DNA of 64,000 bases. It comes from Allonocardiopsis opalescens. GTDB lineage: Bacteria > Actinomycetota > Actinomycetes > Streptosporangiales > Streptosporangiaceae. The stretch's first letter is position 1. Each line of letters begins with the position of its first letter. The translations under genes and the position numbers were made by a program. The stretch covers positions 62,001-126,000 of the forward strand of contig NZ_PVZC01000002.1 of assembly GCF_003002095.1 (NCBI RefSeq), written 5' to 3'. Below the pieces are notes generated by a model. The model saw only the letters and a list, made by a program, of their open reading frames with translations. It was not told where the DNA came from and did no database searches. Below are positions 57,285 through 64,000 of the stretch, piece by piece.

Positions 57285-58243
57285 ACCGGCACCCCCTCCG
57301 CCGCCCAGCAGCTCACCGTGTGGCCGGCGCCGGCCCGCAGCAGCGGCGGCCGGGTCGCGCACTCCGGCAGCGCCCGCTCGCAGCGCGGCGCGAAGGGGCA
57401 GCCGGTCCGCGGCTCCCGCAGGTCGGGCAGCCCGCCGGGGATCTGCGGCAGCGGCGGTCGGCGCCGCGGCGACAGGCGCGGCGTGACGGCCAGCAGGGCG
57501 CGGGTGTAGGGGTGCCTCGGCTCGGCGAGCACCCGCTCCGTGGGCCCGTCCTCGACGACGCGGCCCGCGTACATGACAGCGATCCGGTCGGTGCGCCCCG
57601 CCAGCAGGCCCAGATCGTGGGTGATCAGCAGCAGCGCCATGCCGCGCTCGCGGCGCAGCTCGCCGATCAGGTCCAGGACGCGCTGCTGGACGGTCACGTC
57701 CAGCGCGGTGGTGGGCTCGTCGGCGAGCAGCAGCCGGGGCTGTGCGGCGAGAGCCGCCGCGATGCCGACCCGCTGGCGCTGCCCGCCGGACAGCTCCGCC
57801 GGGTAGCTGCGCAGCCGCCGCCCCGGGTCGGGCAGCCCGACCGCGCGCAGCAGCTCGGTGGCGGCGGCGCGCTGCCGCGCCCGCGATCCGCGCTCGGCGG
57901 GCGGTACGGCCTCCAGGACCTGGCGGCCGATGCGCACCACCGGGTTCAGCGAGGCCGACGGATCCTGGAAGACCATCGAGACCGCGCGGCGGCGCGAGGA
58001 GCCGTCGGTCACGTCGCGGCCCTCCAGCAGGATGCGGCCGGTCAGGGACGGCGCGGCCGGCCCGGGGTGCACGCCCAGCACCGCGCGGGCCAGCACCGAC
58101 TTGCCCGAGCCCGACTCGCCGACCAGGCCGACGCTCTCCCCCTCGGCCACCGCGAGGGAGACCGACTCCAGGACGTGCAGGCTGCCGGCCGGCCCGTCGA
58201 AGCGCAGGCTCAGTCCGTCCAGCTCCAGCAGCGGGGCGCTCAT
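57281..58243 (-). CDS. peptide-type ABC transporter ATPase (DppD/OppD-like)
   Basis: 320 aa from ATG 58243. Walker A GLVGESGSGKSVLARAV, signature ELSGGQRQRVGIAAALA, Walker B RLLLADEPTTALDVTVQQ, His loop THDLGLL, and a C-terminal CPFAPRCERALPEC cluster of the oligopeptide family. Its stop overlaps the DppF-like start, and its start overlaps the permease stop (ATGA). Confidence 0.93.
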   Translation of the reverse strand: MSAPLLELDGLSLRFDGPAGSLHVLESVSLAVAEGESVGLVGESGSGKSVLARAVLGVHPGPAAPSLTGRILLEGRDVTDGSSRRRAVSMVFQDPSASLNPVVRIGRQVLEAVPPAERGSRARQRAAATELLRAVGLPDPGRRLRSYPAELSGGQRQRVGIAAALAAQPRLLLADEPTTALDVTVQQRVLDLIGELRRERGMALLLITHDLGLLAGRTDRIAVMYAGRVVEDGPTERVLAEPRHPYTRALLAVTPRLSPRRRPPLPQIPGGLPDLREPRTGCPFAPRCERALPECATRPPLLRAGAGHTVSCWAAEGVPV

Positions 58244-59055
58244 GGCCGGCTCCTTCCCCAGCGCTCGCCCAGCACGTTGACCGCGAGCACCGTCGCGCAG
58301 AGCACCGCGGCCGGCGCCAGGCAGATCCACGGGGCGGTGGCGATGTGGGTGCGCCCCTCCGCGATCAGGCCGCCCCACGACGCCGTCGGCGGCGCGAGCC
58401 CGAAGCCGAGGAAGCTCAGCGAGCCCTCGGCGACGATCGCCACCGTGACGGCGGTGAAGGAGTACGCCGCCACCGCCGGGAGCACGCACCGCACCACCTC
58501 GGAGCCGATGATGCGCAGCGGCGGGGCGCCCATGATCCGCGCGGCCTGCACGAACTCCTGCCCCCGCACGGTCAGCGTGGCCGAGCGCGCGATCCGCGCG
58601 AAGGCGGGCACCATGATCAGGCCGATCAGCGCGCCGATGGTGAGCCGCCCGGGGCCGACCATCGTCACCACCACCATCACCGTGATCAGGCCGGGCAGCG
58701 CGAGCACCACGTCGAGCAGGGTCCCGATGAGGGCGTCGACCCAGCCGCGGGCGAAGCCGGCCAGCACGCCCAGCCCGCCGCCGACCACCAGCCCGACGGC
58801 GACCGTCATCGCCGCGACCACGATCGAGGACGCCCCGCCGGCCAGTGTGCGCGCGAAGACGTCGCGGCCGGTGGCGTCGGTGCCGAACCAGTGCTCGGGG
58901 CCGGGCGGCCGCAGCGGGGCCTGGAAGTCGGCGCGGAGCGGGTCCAGCTGCGGCAGCAGCTGCGCCAGCACCGCGCCGATCGCGACGAGCGCGAGCACGG
59001 CGACGCAGGCCGCCGGCACCAGGGCGTCCCGGCGGGTCTCAGTGCGCCGCAGCAT
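58240..59055 (-). CDS. peptide-type ABC transporter permease (DppC-like)
   Basis: 271 aa. About six membrane helices, beginning ALVPAACVAVLALVAIGAVL. The segment GPEHWFGTDATGRDVFARTL is the hallmark of DppC/OppC permeases. The EAA-type cytoplasmic loop is QEFVQAARIMGAPPLRII. The start lies 17 bp inside the DppB-like gene. Partner of the DppB-like permease. Confidence 0.93.
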   Translation of the reverse strand: MLRRTETRRDALVPAACVAVLALVAIGAVLAQLLPQLDPLRADFQAPLRPPGPEHWFGTDATGRDVFARTLAGGASSIVVAAMTVAVGLVVGGGLGVLAGFARGWVDALIGTLLDVVLALPGLITVMVVVTMVGPGRLTIGALIGLIMVPAFARIARSATLTVRGQEFVQAARIMGAPPLRIIGSEVVRCVLPAVAAYSFTAVTVAIVAEGSLSFLGFGLAPPTASWGGLIAEGRTHIATAPWICLAPAAVLCATVLAVNVLGERWGRSRP

Positions 59056-59986
59056 GGCGCGCCCTCGGATCGATCACGCCGTACACCAGGTCGACCAGCG
59101 TCCCGACCAGCACCACGGTGACCCCCGACAGCAGCACGACCGCCTCGATCACCGGGAAGTCGCGGGCCTCGATCGCGCTCGCGGCCAGCCGCCCCATCCC
59201 CGGAACGGCGAAGATCGTCTCGACCAGCACCGAGCCGCCGAAGGCGAGCCCCAGGCCCAGCCCGACGAGCGTCACCGTCGAGAAGGACGACGGCCGCAGC
59301 GCCCGCGTCCACAGCAGCCGCCAGGGCGACAGCCCGCGGGAGCGGGCGGCCAGGATGTAGGGGGTGCGCAGGGTGGCGATCAGGTCCGCGCGCAGCACCC
59401 GGACCAGCACGGCCGCCTCGGTGAGTCCCATGGTGAGCACCGGGAGCACCAGGTGGCGCAGGTGCTCGACGGGGTCGTCCGGGGCGGCCCAGCCGGTGGC
59501 CGGCAGCACCGCCAGGCCGACGGCCAGCACCAGGATGAGCGCCAGGCCGAGCACGAAGGCGGGCGTGGACAGCAGCAGGTACGCCAGCACCGTGCTGATC
59601 CGGTCCACCACCCCGCCGGGCCGCCAGGCCGAGCGCATCGCCACCGGCACGGTGATCGCCAGCGCCAGCAGCTGGCCGCACAGCAGCAGTTCGAGGGTGA
59701 CCGGCAGCCGCTCGCCGATCTCCGCCGTCACCGGGGCGCCGGTGACCAGGGAGGTGCCGAGGTCGCCGCGGACGGCGCCGCCGAGCCAGTGCGCGAAGCG
59801 CTCGGGCGGCGAGGCGTCCAGGTTCAGCGCGGCGGTGAACGCGGCCAGCTGCTCGGGCGTGGCCTCGACGCCGAGCACCGCCACCGCGGGGTCGCCGGTG
59901 AGCAGCAGGGGCAGCGCCATCGTCAGCATGCCGAGCAGGGCGATGACGGCCAGCGCCCGCACGGCCCTGGTCAGCAGCGTCCTCAC
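59039..59986 (-). CDS. peptide-type ABC transporter permease (DppB-like)
   Basis: 315 aa from GTG 59986 (GTGA overlap with the binding-protein stop). N-terminal helix VRALAVIALLGMLTMALPLL, periplasmic loop with RGDLGTSLVTGAPV, helices in the C-terminal half and the EAA-type loop PYILAARSRGLSPWRLL, typical of DppB/OppB. The periplasmic loop region LNLDASPPERFAHWL matches the family. Confidence 0.93.
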   Translation of the reverse strand: MRTLLTRAVRALAVIALLGMLTMALPLLLTGDPAVAVLGVEATPEQLAAFTAALNLDASPPERFAHWLGGAVRGDLGTSLVTGAPVTAEIGERLPVTLELLLCGQLLALAITVPVAMRSAWRPGGVVDRISTVLAYLLLSTPAFVLGLALILVLAVGLAVLPATGWAAPDDPVEHLRHLVLPVLTMGLTEAAVLVRVLRADLIATLRTPYILAARSRGLSPWRLLWTRALRPSSFSTVTLVGLGLGLAFGGSVLVETIFAVPGMGRLAASAIEARDFPVIEAVVLLSGVTVVLVGTLVDLVYGVIDPRARHAAAH

Positions 59987-61494
59987 CGGGCCGTCCACAG
60001 CTCGGACGGCAGCAGCGAGATGACGTTGCGGTCGCTCAGGTCGGGCATGCCGCCGATGTGCGGGGCGGCGGCGAAGCCGGCCGGGCTCTCGGTGAAGAAC
60101 AGCACCGGCGCGTCCTCGACCACCCTCTGCGCGACCTCGGCGTAGATCTCCCGGCGCGCGGCCTCGTCGACGCTGCCGCGGCCCTGCTCCACCAGCTCCC
60201 CGACCTCGGGGTTCGCGTAGCCGCCGAAGTTGCCCGTCGCGTCGGGGGCGAAGATCCCGAGCACCGCGTCGGTGTCGGCGTAGGCGCTGGTCACGAACTC
60301 GATGGCGGCGAAGTCGCCGTCGTACAGCCGGGTTCCCCAGGTGGCGGTGTCCACGACGTCGATCGTCATGGTGATGCCGACGTCGCCGAGCATCTGCTGG
60401 ATCGCGGTGGCCCGCTGCATGGACTGCGGCCGCGAGTCGGTGGTGTAGGCGAAGGAGACGGGCTCGCCGACCTCGGCGAGCAGGGTCCGCGCCCGCTCCG
60501 GGTCGAACTCCGGATGCCGGGTGCCGGAGGCGTAGGGCGAGCGGGACAGGATCGGCCCCTCGGCCACCACGCCCTGGCCCTGGTCGACCACGGCGAGCAG
60601 CGCCTCCCGGTCGATGGCCGCCTGCACCGCCTGCCGGACGCGGATGTCGTCGAAGGGCTCGGTCCGGGTGTTGAGGACGGCGGTGGCCGTGGACGCGTTG
60701 GCCACGGCCACGATGCGGCCTTCGCCGCGGGCCTGGGCGATCAGGTTCGGCGTGTCGATCCAGGCCAGGTCGACCGCGCCGGAGGCGAGGCTCTGGTAGC
60801 GGGAGTCGGTGTCGGGCAGGAACTGGAAGACGAGCGTGTCGGCGTGGCCCGGCGTGCCCTGGTAGTGCTCGCTGCGGACGACCGTGAGCGAGGAGCCGCG
60901 GGCCGCCGACTCCAAGCGGTAGGGCCCGGCGCCCAGCGGGCTGCCGTCGTCGGCCCGCGCGGTCGTGCTGGCGATCATGCCGAGCTGCCGGGTGAAGTAG
61001 CGCGGGAAGCCGGCGTTCGGCTCGGCCAGGGTGAACTCCGCCGTCGTCGCGTCCGCCGCCGCCATGTCGGTGATCTCGGCGGCGAGCTGCGCGCACTGGC
61101 ACTGCGACTCCGGGTCGCGCAGCCGGGCGACGTGGTCGACCACGGCCTGGGCGTCCAGCGGCGAGCCGTCGGAGAAGGTGAGGCCCGGCCGCAGGCTCAG
61201 CGTCCAGGTGCGCAGGTCCTCGCTGGTGAGCGACTCGGCCAGCCGCGGCTCCAGCGCGCCGCCCGGGCCGTCGGTGAACAGCGGCTCGTAGAGCGCGTGC
61301 GCGACGACGAGCGTCGCCTGGGCGGCGATCTCGTTGGCCGCCGGATCGAGCGTGGAGACCTCGGAGTTGATCCCGATGGTGATCGTGCCGCCCGGCACCG
61401 GCGGGCCGGACGGCCCGGACGGGGCGGCGGCGGGCGCGCCGCAGGCGGTCAGCGTGACGGCCGCGAGCGCGCTCGCGGCGAGGCGTCGAAGCAT
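59983..61494 (-). CDS. substrate-binding lipoprotein (SBP family 5)
   Basis: 503 aa from ATG 61494 with AGAAGGA upstream. Lipoprotein signal peptide RLAASALAAVTLTACGAP with the lipobox Cys about residue 19. The mature part has GGTITIGINSEVSTLDPAAN and SLRPGLTFSDGSPLDAQAVV, defining the extracellular solute-binding protein family 5 (peptides, nickel, opines). Ligand unknown; CQCAQ near residue 138 is an unusual Cys pair. First gene of the transporter set and presumed membrane-anchored outside. Confidence 0.93.
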   Translation of the reverse strand: MLRRLAASALAAVTLTACGAPAAAPSGPSGPPVPGGTITIGINSEVSTLDPAANEIAAQATLVVAHALYEPLFTDGPGGALEPRLAESLTSEDLRTWTLSLRPGLTFSDGSPLDAQAVVDHVARLRDPESQCQCAQLAAEITDMAAADATTAEFTLAEPNAGFPRYFTRQLGMIASTTARADDGSPLGAGPYRLESAARGSSLTVVRSEHYQGTPGHADTLVFQFLPDTDSRYQSLASGAVDLAWIDTPNLIAQARGEGRIVAVANASTATAVLNTRTEPFDDIRVRQAVQAAIDREALLAVVDQGQGVVAEGPILSRSPYASGTRHPEFDPERARTLLAEVGEPVSFAYTTDSRPQSMQRATAIQQMLGDVGITMTIDVVDTATWGTRLYDGDFAAIEFVTSAYADTDAVLGIFAPDATGNFGGYANPEVGELVEQGRGSVDEAARREIYAEVAQRVVEDAPVLFFTESPAGFAAAPHIGGMPDLSDRNVISLLPSELWTAR

Positions 61495-61544
61495 CGGCGG
61501 TCCTTCTCTCACTGGGTCTTGCGCCGGCACTGGTCTTCGCCGGG

Positions 61545-62267
61545 TCAGGGCAGCAGGCGGGGGCGTAGCGCCCGGGCGATCGCGGTGACCTCGTCGGCCG
61601 GGAGCACCCGGCCGAGGTAGGCGTGCGCGCCGCCGAACTCGTCGAGGAGGTCGAGCACGTCCTCGATGTCGGAGGCCAGGCAGGTCAGGTCGGGCGCCGC
61701 GAGCGTCCCGTCGGGCGGCTGGCGGCGCTGGGTCTCGGAGCGGTCCTGGTTGGTGCGCAGGTAGTCGGCGACGATCTGCTCGCGGCTCGCGCCGGCCAGT
61801 GCCAGCAGCAGCGCCACCAGCATGCCGGTGCGGTCGCGCCCGCCCTGGCAGGCGATGACGACCGGACCCGGGATCGCGGCCAGCGCCCGCAGCGCGCCGG
61901 CGAAGGACGCGGGCGCGCGGGTGAGCGCGGCGCGGTAGAGGCTGCCCCAGCTCGCCCGGCCGGCCGCGATCTCGGCCACCGACGCGGCGGCCTGCCGCCG
62001 GTCGAAGGCGGCGTCGGCGCCGGCCAGCGGGAAGCTCACGATCCGCCAGCCCGGCGGCAGCGGCCGGACCCGGTCACGGGCCCGTTCCTCGTCCACCCGC
62101 AGGTCGAACCAGGTGAGGCCGCCGGGGCAGCCGGTCAGCTCGTCGTCGGTCGCCAGCGAGAGGGCGGCGGCTCGGTACAGTCGATCACCGCGCGGGCGCA
62201 GGTCGGCCGCGCCGTCGCCCCGCAGCAGGACGGGACGCCAGTTGGGGGGCTTCTCCGGTCGGCACAC
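61545..62267 (-). CDS. tyrosine-phosphatase-like protein
   Basis: 240 aa from GTG 62267 (start signal weak). PVVIACQGGRDRTGMLVALL (about 140-159) is the C-x5-R phosphatase loop with Cys and Arg in place, and the general-acid region precedes it (PLAGADAAFDR). The N-terminal WRPVLLRGDGAADLRPRGDRLYRAAALS resembles the tyrosine phosphatase family 3 start, where LYRSA-type sequence is conserved. Substrate unknown. It precedes the transporter genes on the same strand and starts next to an operator shared with the TetR gene, so it may be the first gene of a long transcript. Confidence 0.82.
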   Translation of the reverse strand: MCRPEKPPNWRPVLLRGDGAADLRPRGDRLYRAAALSLATDDELTGCPGGLTWFDLRVDEERARDRVRPLPPGWRIVSFPLAGADAAFDRRQAAASVAEIAAGRASWGSLYRAALTRAPASFAGALRALAAIPGPVVIACQGGRDRTGMLVALLLALAGASREQIVADYLRTNQDRSETQRRQPPDGTLAAPDLTCLASDIEDVLDLLDEFGGAHAYLGRVLPADEVTAIARALRPRLLP

Positions 62268-62279
62268 GACTCAGATTCT

Positions 62280-62307
62280 CACAAAGTGGCAGAACTGCCA
62301 ATTTGTG
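62280..62307. promoter_or_regulatory. cluster operator, copy 3 (phosphatase/TetR divergent region)
   Basis: CACAAAGTGGCA (62280-62291), GAAC, TGCCAATTTGTG (62296-62307): 11 of 12 arm positions pair, extending the core palindrome outwards. It is 12 bp from the phosphatase start and 109 bp from the TetR start. Confidence 0.8.
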
Positions 62308-62416
62308 CGAGTATTAACGGGAGCCGAACGCCGCCCGAATATCTGGCGCCGCGGCCGCGAGAGCGTTGACTTCCACCAGGCCCGGCACCGCACCGGCGTA
62401 CCGAGAAAGTGAGACC

Positions 62417-62989
62417 ATGGCCGCGCAGACCGGCTCGCGAGAGCAGAACAAGGCCGAGACCCGGCTGGCCATCCAGCTCGCCGCGGTGGAACTGTTCGAG
62501 GAGAAGGGCTACGACGCGACGACGGTGGACGACATCGCCCGCCGCGCCGACGTGGCGCCGCGCACCTTCTTCCGCTACTTCCCCAACAAGGAGCTCACCC
62601 TCTTCAGCGAGGACATCTCCGGCCGGCTCGCCACGCTGGTCACCGAGGCGCCCGCCGGGCTCGACCCGATGGCGGCGCTGCGCTGGGCCGTCACCGAGCT
62701 GATGGACTACGAGGCGACCCCGCTGGACCGGCGCCGCCAGGCACTGCGGCGCAAGTTCAGCGAGCGGCCCGTCATCGAGCGGCACCTCGCCCACCTGTAC
62801 GACTCGCTCGGCACCCGGCTGCGCGCCGCCTTCGCCGCCCGGCTCGGCGTCGACCCCGCCGAGGACCTGCGCCCCGACGTGCTGGTCGCCCTCTACCTCG
62901 GGCTGGCCAGGGAGTTCGCCAAGGAGCAGGTGCCGGTGCCCGAGCTGATCGAGCGCTGGTTCACCGCCGCGAACGCGCTGACGCCGTAG
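62417..62989 (+). CDS. TetR-family regulator of the macrolide cluster
   Basis: 190 aa from ATG 62417. DNA-binding domain: NKAETRLAIQLAAVELFEEK, then GYDATTVDDIARRADVAPRT (helix-turn-helix, about 33-52) and FFRYFPNKELTLF. The ligand domain lacks a recognisable signature; MftR-type short TetR length. It is divergent from the phosphatase/transporter/rmlA run, and identical palindromes lie before itself, the PKS and rmlB, so it is the best candidate for the protein binding them. Confidence 0.93.
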   Translation: MAAQTGSREQNKAETRLAIQLAAVELFEEKGYDATTVDDIARRADVAPRTFFRYFPNKELTLFSEDISGRLATLVTEAPAGLDPMAALRWAVTELMDYEATPLDRRRQALRRKFSERPVIERHLAHLYDSLGTRLRAAFAARLGVDPAEDLRPDVLVALYLGLAREFAKEQVPVPELIERWFTAANALTP

Positions 62990-63094
62990 GCCGGGGGGCG
63001 CGGGGCCGGTCGAGCGGGGGCCGGCCGGCCCCGTCCGCGTTCCCCGTTCGACACGCGCCGGCAAGCCGCCCGACACCGGGCACCCCTAGGCAAA

Positions 63095-63114
63095 TTGTGG
63101 CAGAAATGCCACTA
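63095..63114. promoter_or_regulatory. cluster operator, copy 4 (upstream of rmlB)
   Basis: TTGTGGCA-GAAA-TGCCACTA; seven of eight arm positions pair. Lies in the 289-bp gap between the TetR gene and rmlB, 164 bp before the rmlB ATG. A possible -10 (TATTCT, 63113-63118) touches its right arm. A 56-codon GTG frame (63122-63289) follows but is not convincing as a gene. Confidence 0.75.
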
Positions 63115-63278
63115 TTCTGCCGTGAATCCAGTCGGCTCCCCTGAGTCCCGTCCCCGTCCCACCACCGAGCAGCAGGCCCCGCGGCGCCCCGCCGCCGCGG
63201 CACGAAGCAGCGCGAAGCCCCAGGTGACCGGGGTGCGGAACCGGCCGAGCGCGCCGGCCCGCCGGGCAGGGGGCGGCC

Positions 63279-64000
63279 ATGGCGGCTGAAGCCACCACCC
63301 GGCGGGTGCTGGTGACCGGCGGCGCCGGCTTCATCGGCTCGGCCTACGTGCGCATGCTGCTGGCCGACCCCCGGCAGGCGATCGCGGTCACCGTGCTGGA
63401 CAAGCTGAGCTACGCGGGCAACCCCCGCAACCTCGACCCGGTGCGGGCCGACCCGAGGCTGAGCTTCGTCCACGGCAGTGTCTGCGACACCGCGCTGGTC
63501 GAGCGGCTGCTGCCCGGCCACGACCAGGTGGTGCACTTCGCCGCCGAGTCGCACGTCGACCGCTCCCTGGCCGTCCCGGCCGAGTTCGTCACCACCAACG
63601 TGGGCGGCACCCAGACCCTGCTCGACGCGGCGCTGCGGCACGGCGTGCGCACCTTCCTGCACGTGTCGACCGACGAGGTCTACGGCTCGATCGACACCGG
63701 GTCCTGGCAGGAGACCGAGCCGGTGGCCCCCAACTCGCCGTACTCGGCCACCAAGGCCGGCGCCGACCTGCTCTGCCTGGCCTACGGCCGGACCCACGGC
63801 ATGGACGTCCGGATCACCCGCGGCTCCAACACCTACGGGCCCTTCCAGTTCCCCGAGAAGATCATCCCGCTGTTCGTGACGAACCTGGTGCTCGGCCGGC
63901 GGGTCCCGCTGTACGGCGACGGGCTCAACGTCCGCGACTGGCTGCACGTGGAGGACCACTGCCGCGGGATCGAGCTCGCGGTGCAGCGGGGCCGGCCCGG
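63279..64000 (+). CDS. rmlB: dTDP-glucose 4,6-dehydratase (5' part; runs off right edge)
   Basis: About 240 codons from ATG 63279, preceded by AGGGGG. RVLVTGGAGFIGSAYVRMLL is the NAD-binding start, HFAAESHVDRSL the RmlB signature, STDEVYG with the catalytic Thr/Asp/Glu region, and NSPYSATKAGADLL the YxxxK. Makes dTDP-4-oxo-6-deoxyglucose, substrate of the ketoisomerase at 24527. The C-terminal about 80 residues are outside the window. Confidence 0.95.
   Translation, partial: MAAEATTRRVLVTGGAGFIGSAYVRMLLADPRQAIAVTVLDKLSYAGNPRNLDPVRADPRLSFVHGSVCDTALVERLLPGHDQVVHFAAESHVDRSLAVPAEFVTTNVGGTQTLLDAALRHGVRTFLHVSTDEVYGSIDTGSWQETEPVAPNSPYSATKAGADLLCLAYGRTHGMDVRITRGSNTYGPFQFPEKIIPLFVTNLVLGRRVPLYGDGLNVRDWLHVEDHCRGIELAVQRGRP

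Noticed and set aside
63122-63289. 56-codon GTG frame right after operator copy 4
   Set aside because: Pro/Arg-rich, no homology, overlaps the rmlB start; more likely the untranslated leader of rmlB.

Overview
This is a GC-rich actinomycete chromosome segment (Actinomycetota; many GTG starts, ATGA/GTGA gene overlaps, TetR regulators, a modular type I PKS). The gene content fits a Streptomyces- or Nocardiopsis-like filamentous genus, but nothing here fixes the genus.

Positions 1-4297 are the integrase-proximal end of an integrated element: a primase-polymerase, a DUF3987 protein, an excisionase and a tyrosine integrase that runs up to the 3' end of tRNA-Ala(CGC). This is the layout of an actinomycete integrative and conjugative element (AICE), which continues beyond the left edge. 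Positions 4425-15038 are core chromosome: a SepX/GlpR-like divisome protein, a RimJ-type acetyltransferase, mog-moaC-moeA, galU, a 5-formyl-THF cyclo-ligase, an FmdB zinc ribbon behind a CIRCE-like repeat, an SDR/TetR pair sharing an operator, a SAF protein, mscL and a secreted M15 peptidase. Positions 15536-17288 hold tRNA-Arg(CCU) and a decayed 1.7-kb insertion bounded by 47-bp direct repeats of the tRNA 3' part. Positions 17561-23297 are accessory: a TetR regulator with two membrane proteins, a wrecked MFS transporter gene, prolyl aminopeptidase, a RibD-type reductase and a sulfite-oxidase-like protein.

Positions 23400 to beyond 64000 are a macrolide-type cluster. Three PKS genes on the minus strand encode KSQ-AT-ACP / KS-AT-KR-ACP / KS-AT(dead)-KR-ACP; then KS-AT-KR(dead)-ACP / KS-AT-DH-ER-KR-ACP; then KS-AT-KR-ACP-TE. 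That is a loading module plus five extensions, so a hexaketide lactone of the 12-membered (methynolide-like) class is expected. Behind the PKS, in one overlapping run, lie a P450-like glycosyltransferase partner, a glycosyltransferase, an N,N-dimethyltransferase, a 3,4-ketoisomerase and a 3-aminotransferase. With rmlA (55375-56298) and rmlB (63279 onward) these suffice for a 3-dimethylamino-3,6-dideoxyhexose (mycaminose or ravidosamine type). No 4-deoxygenation genes are visible, so desosamine is not expected from what is in view.

Upstream on the same strand are a five-gene peptide-type ABC transporter translationally coupled to rmlA, and a tyrosine-phosphatase-like gene. A divergent TetR gene (62417-62989) and four copies of a TGTGGCA-N4-TGCCACA palindrome (two before the PKS, one before TetR/phosphatase, one before rmlB) suggest one regulon. 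The most unusual points are the vestigial acyltransferase of module 2, the predicted ring/sugar pairing, and the shared operator.
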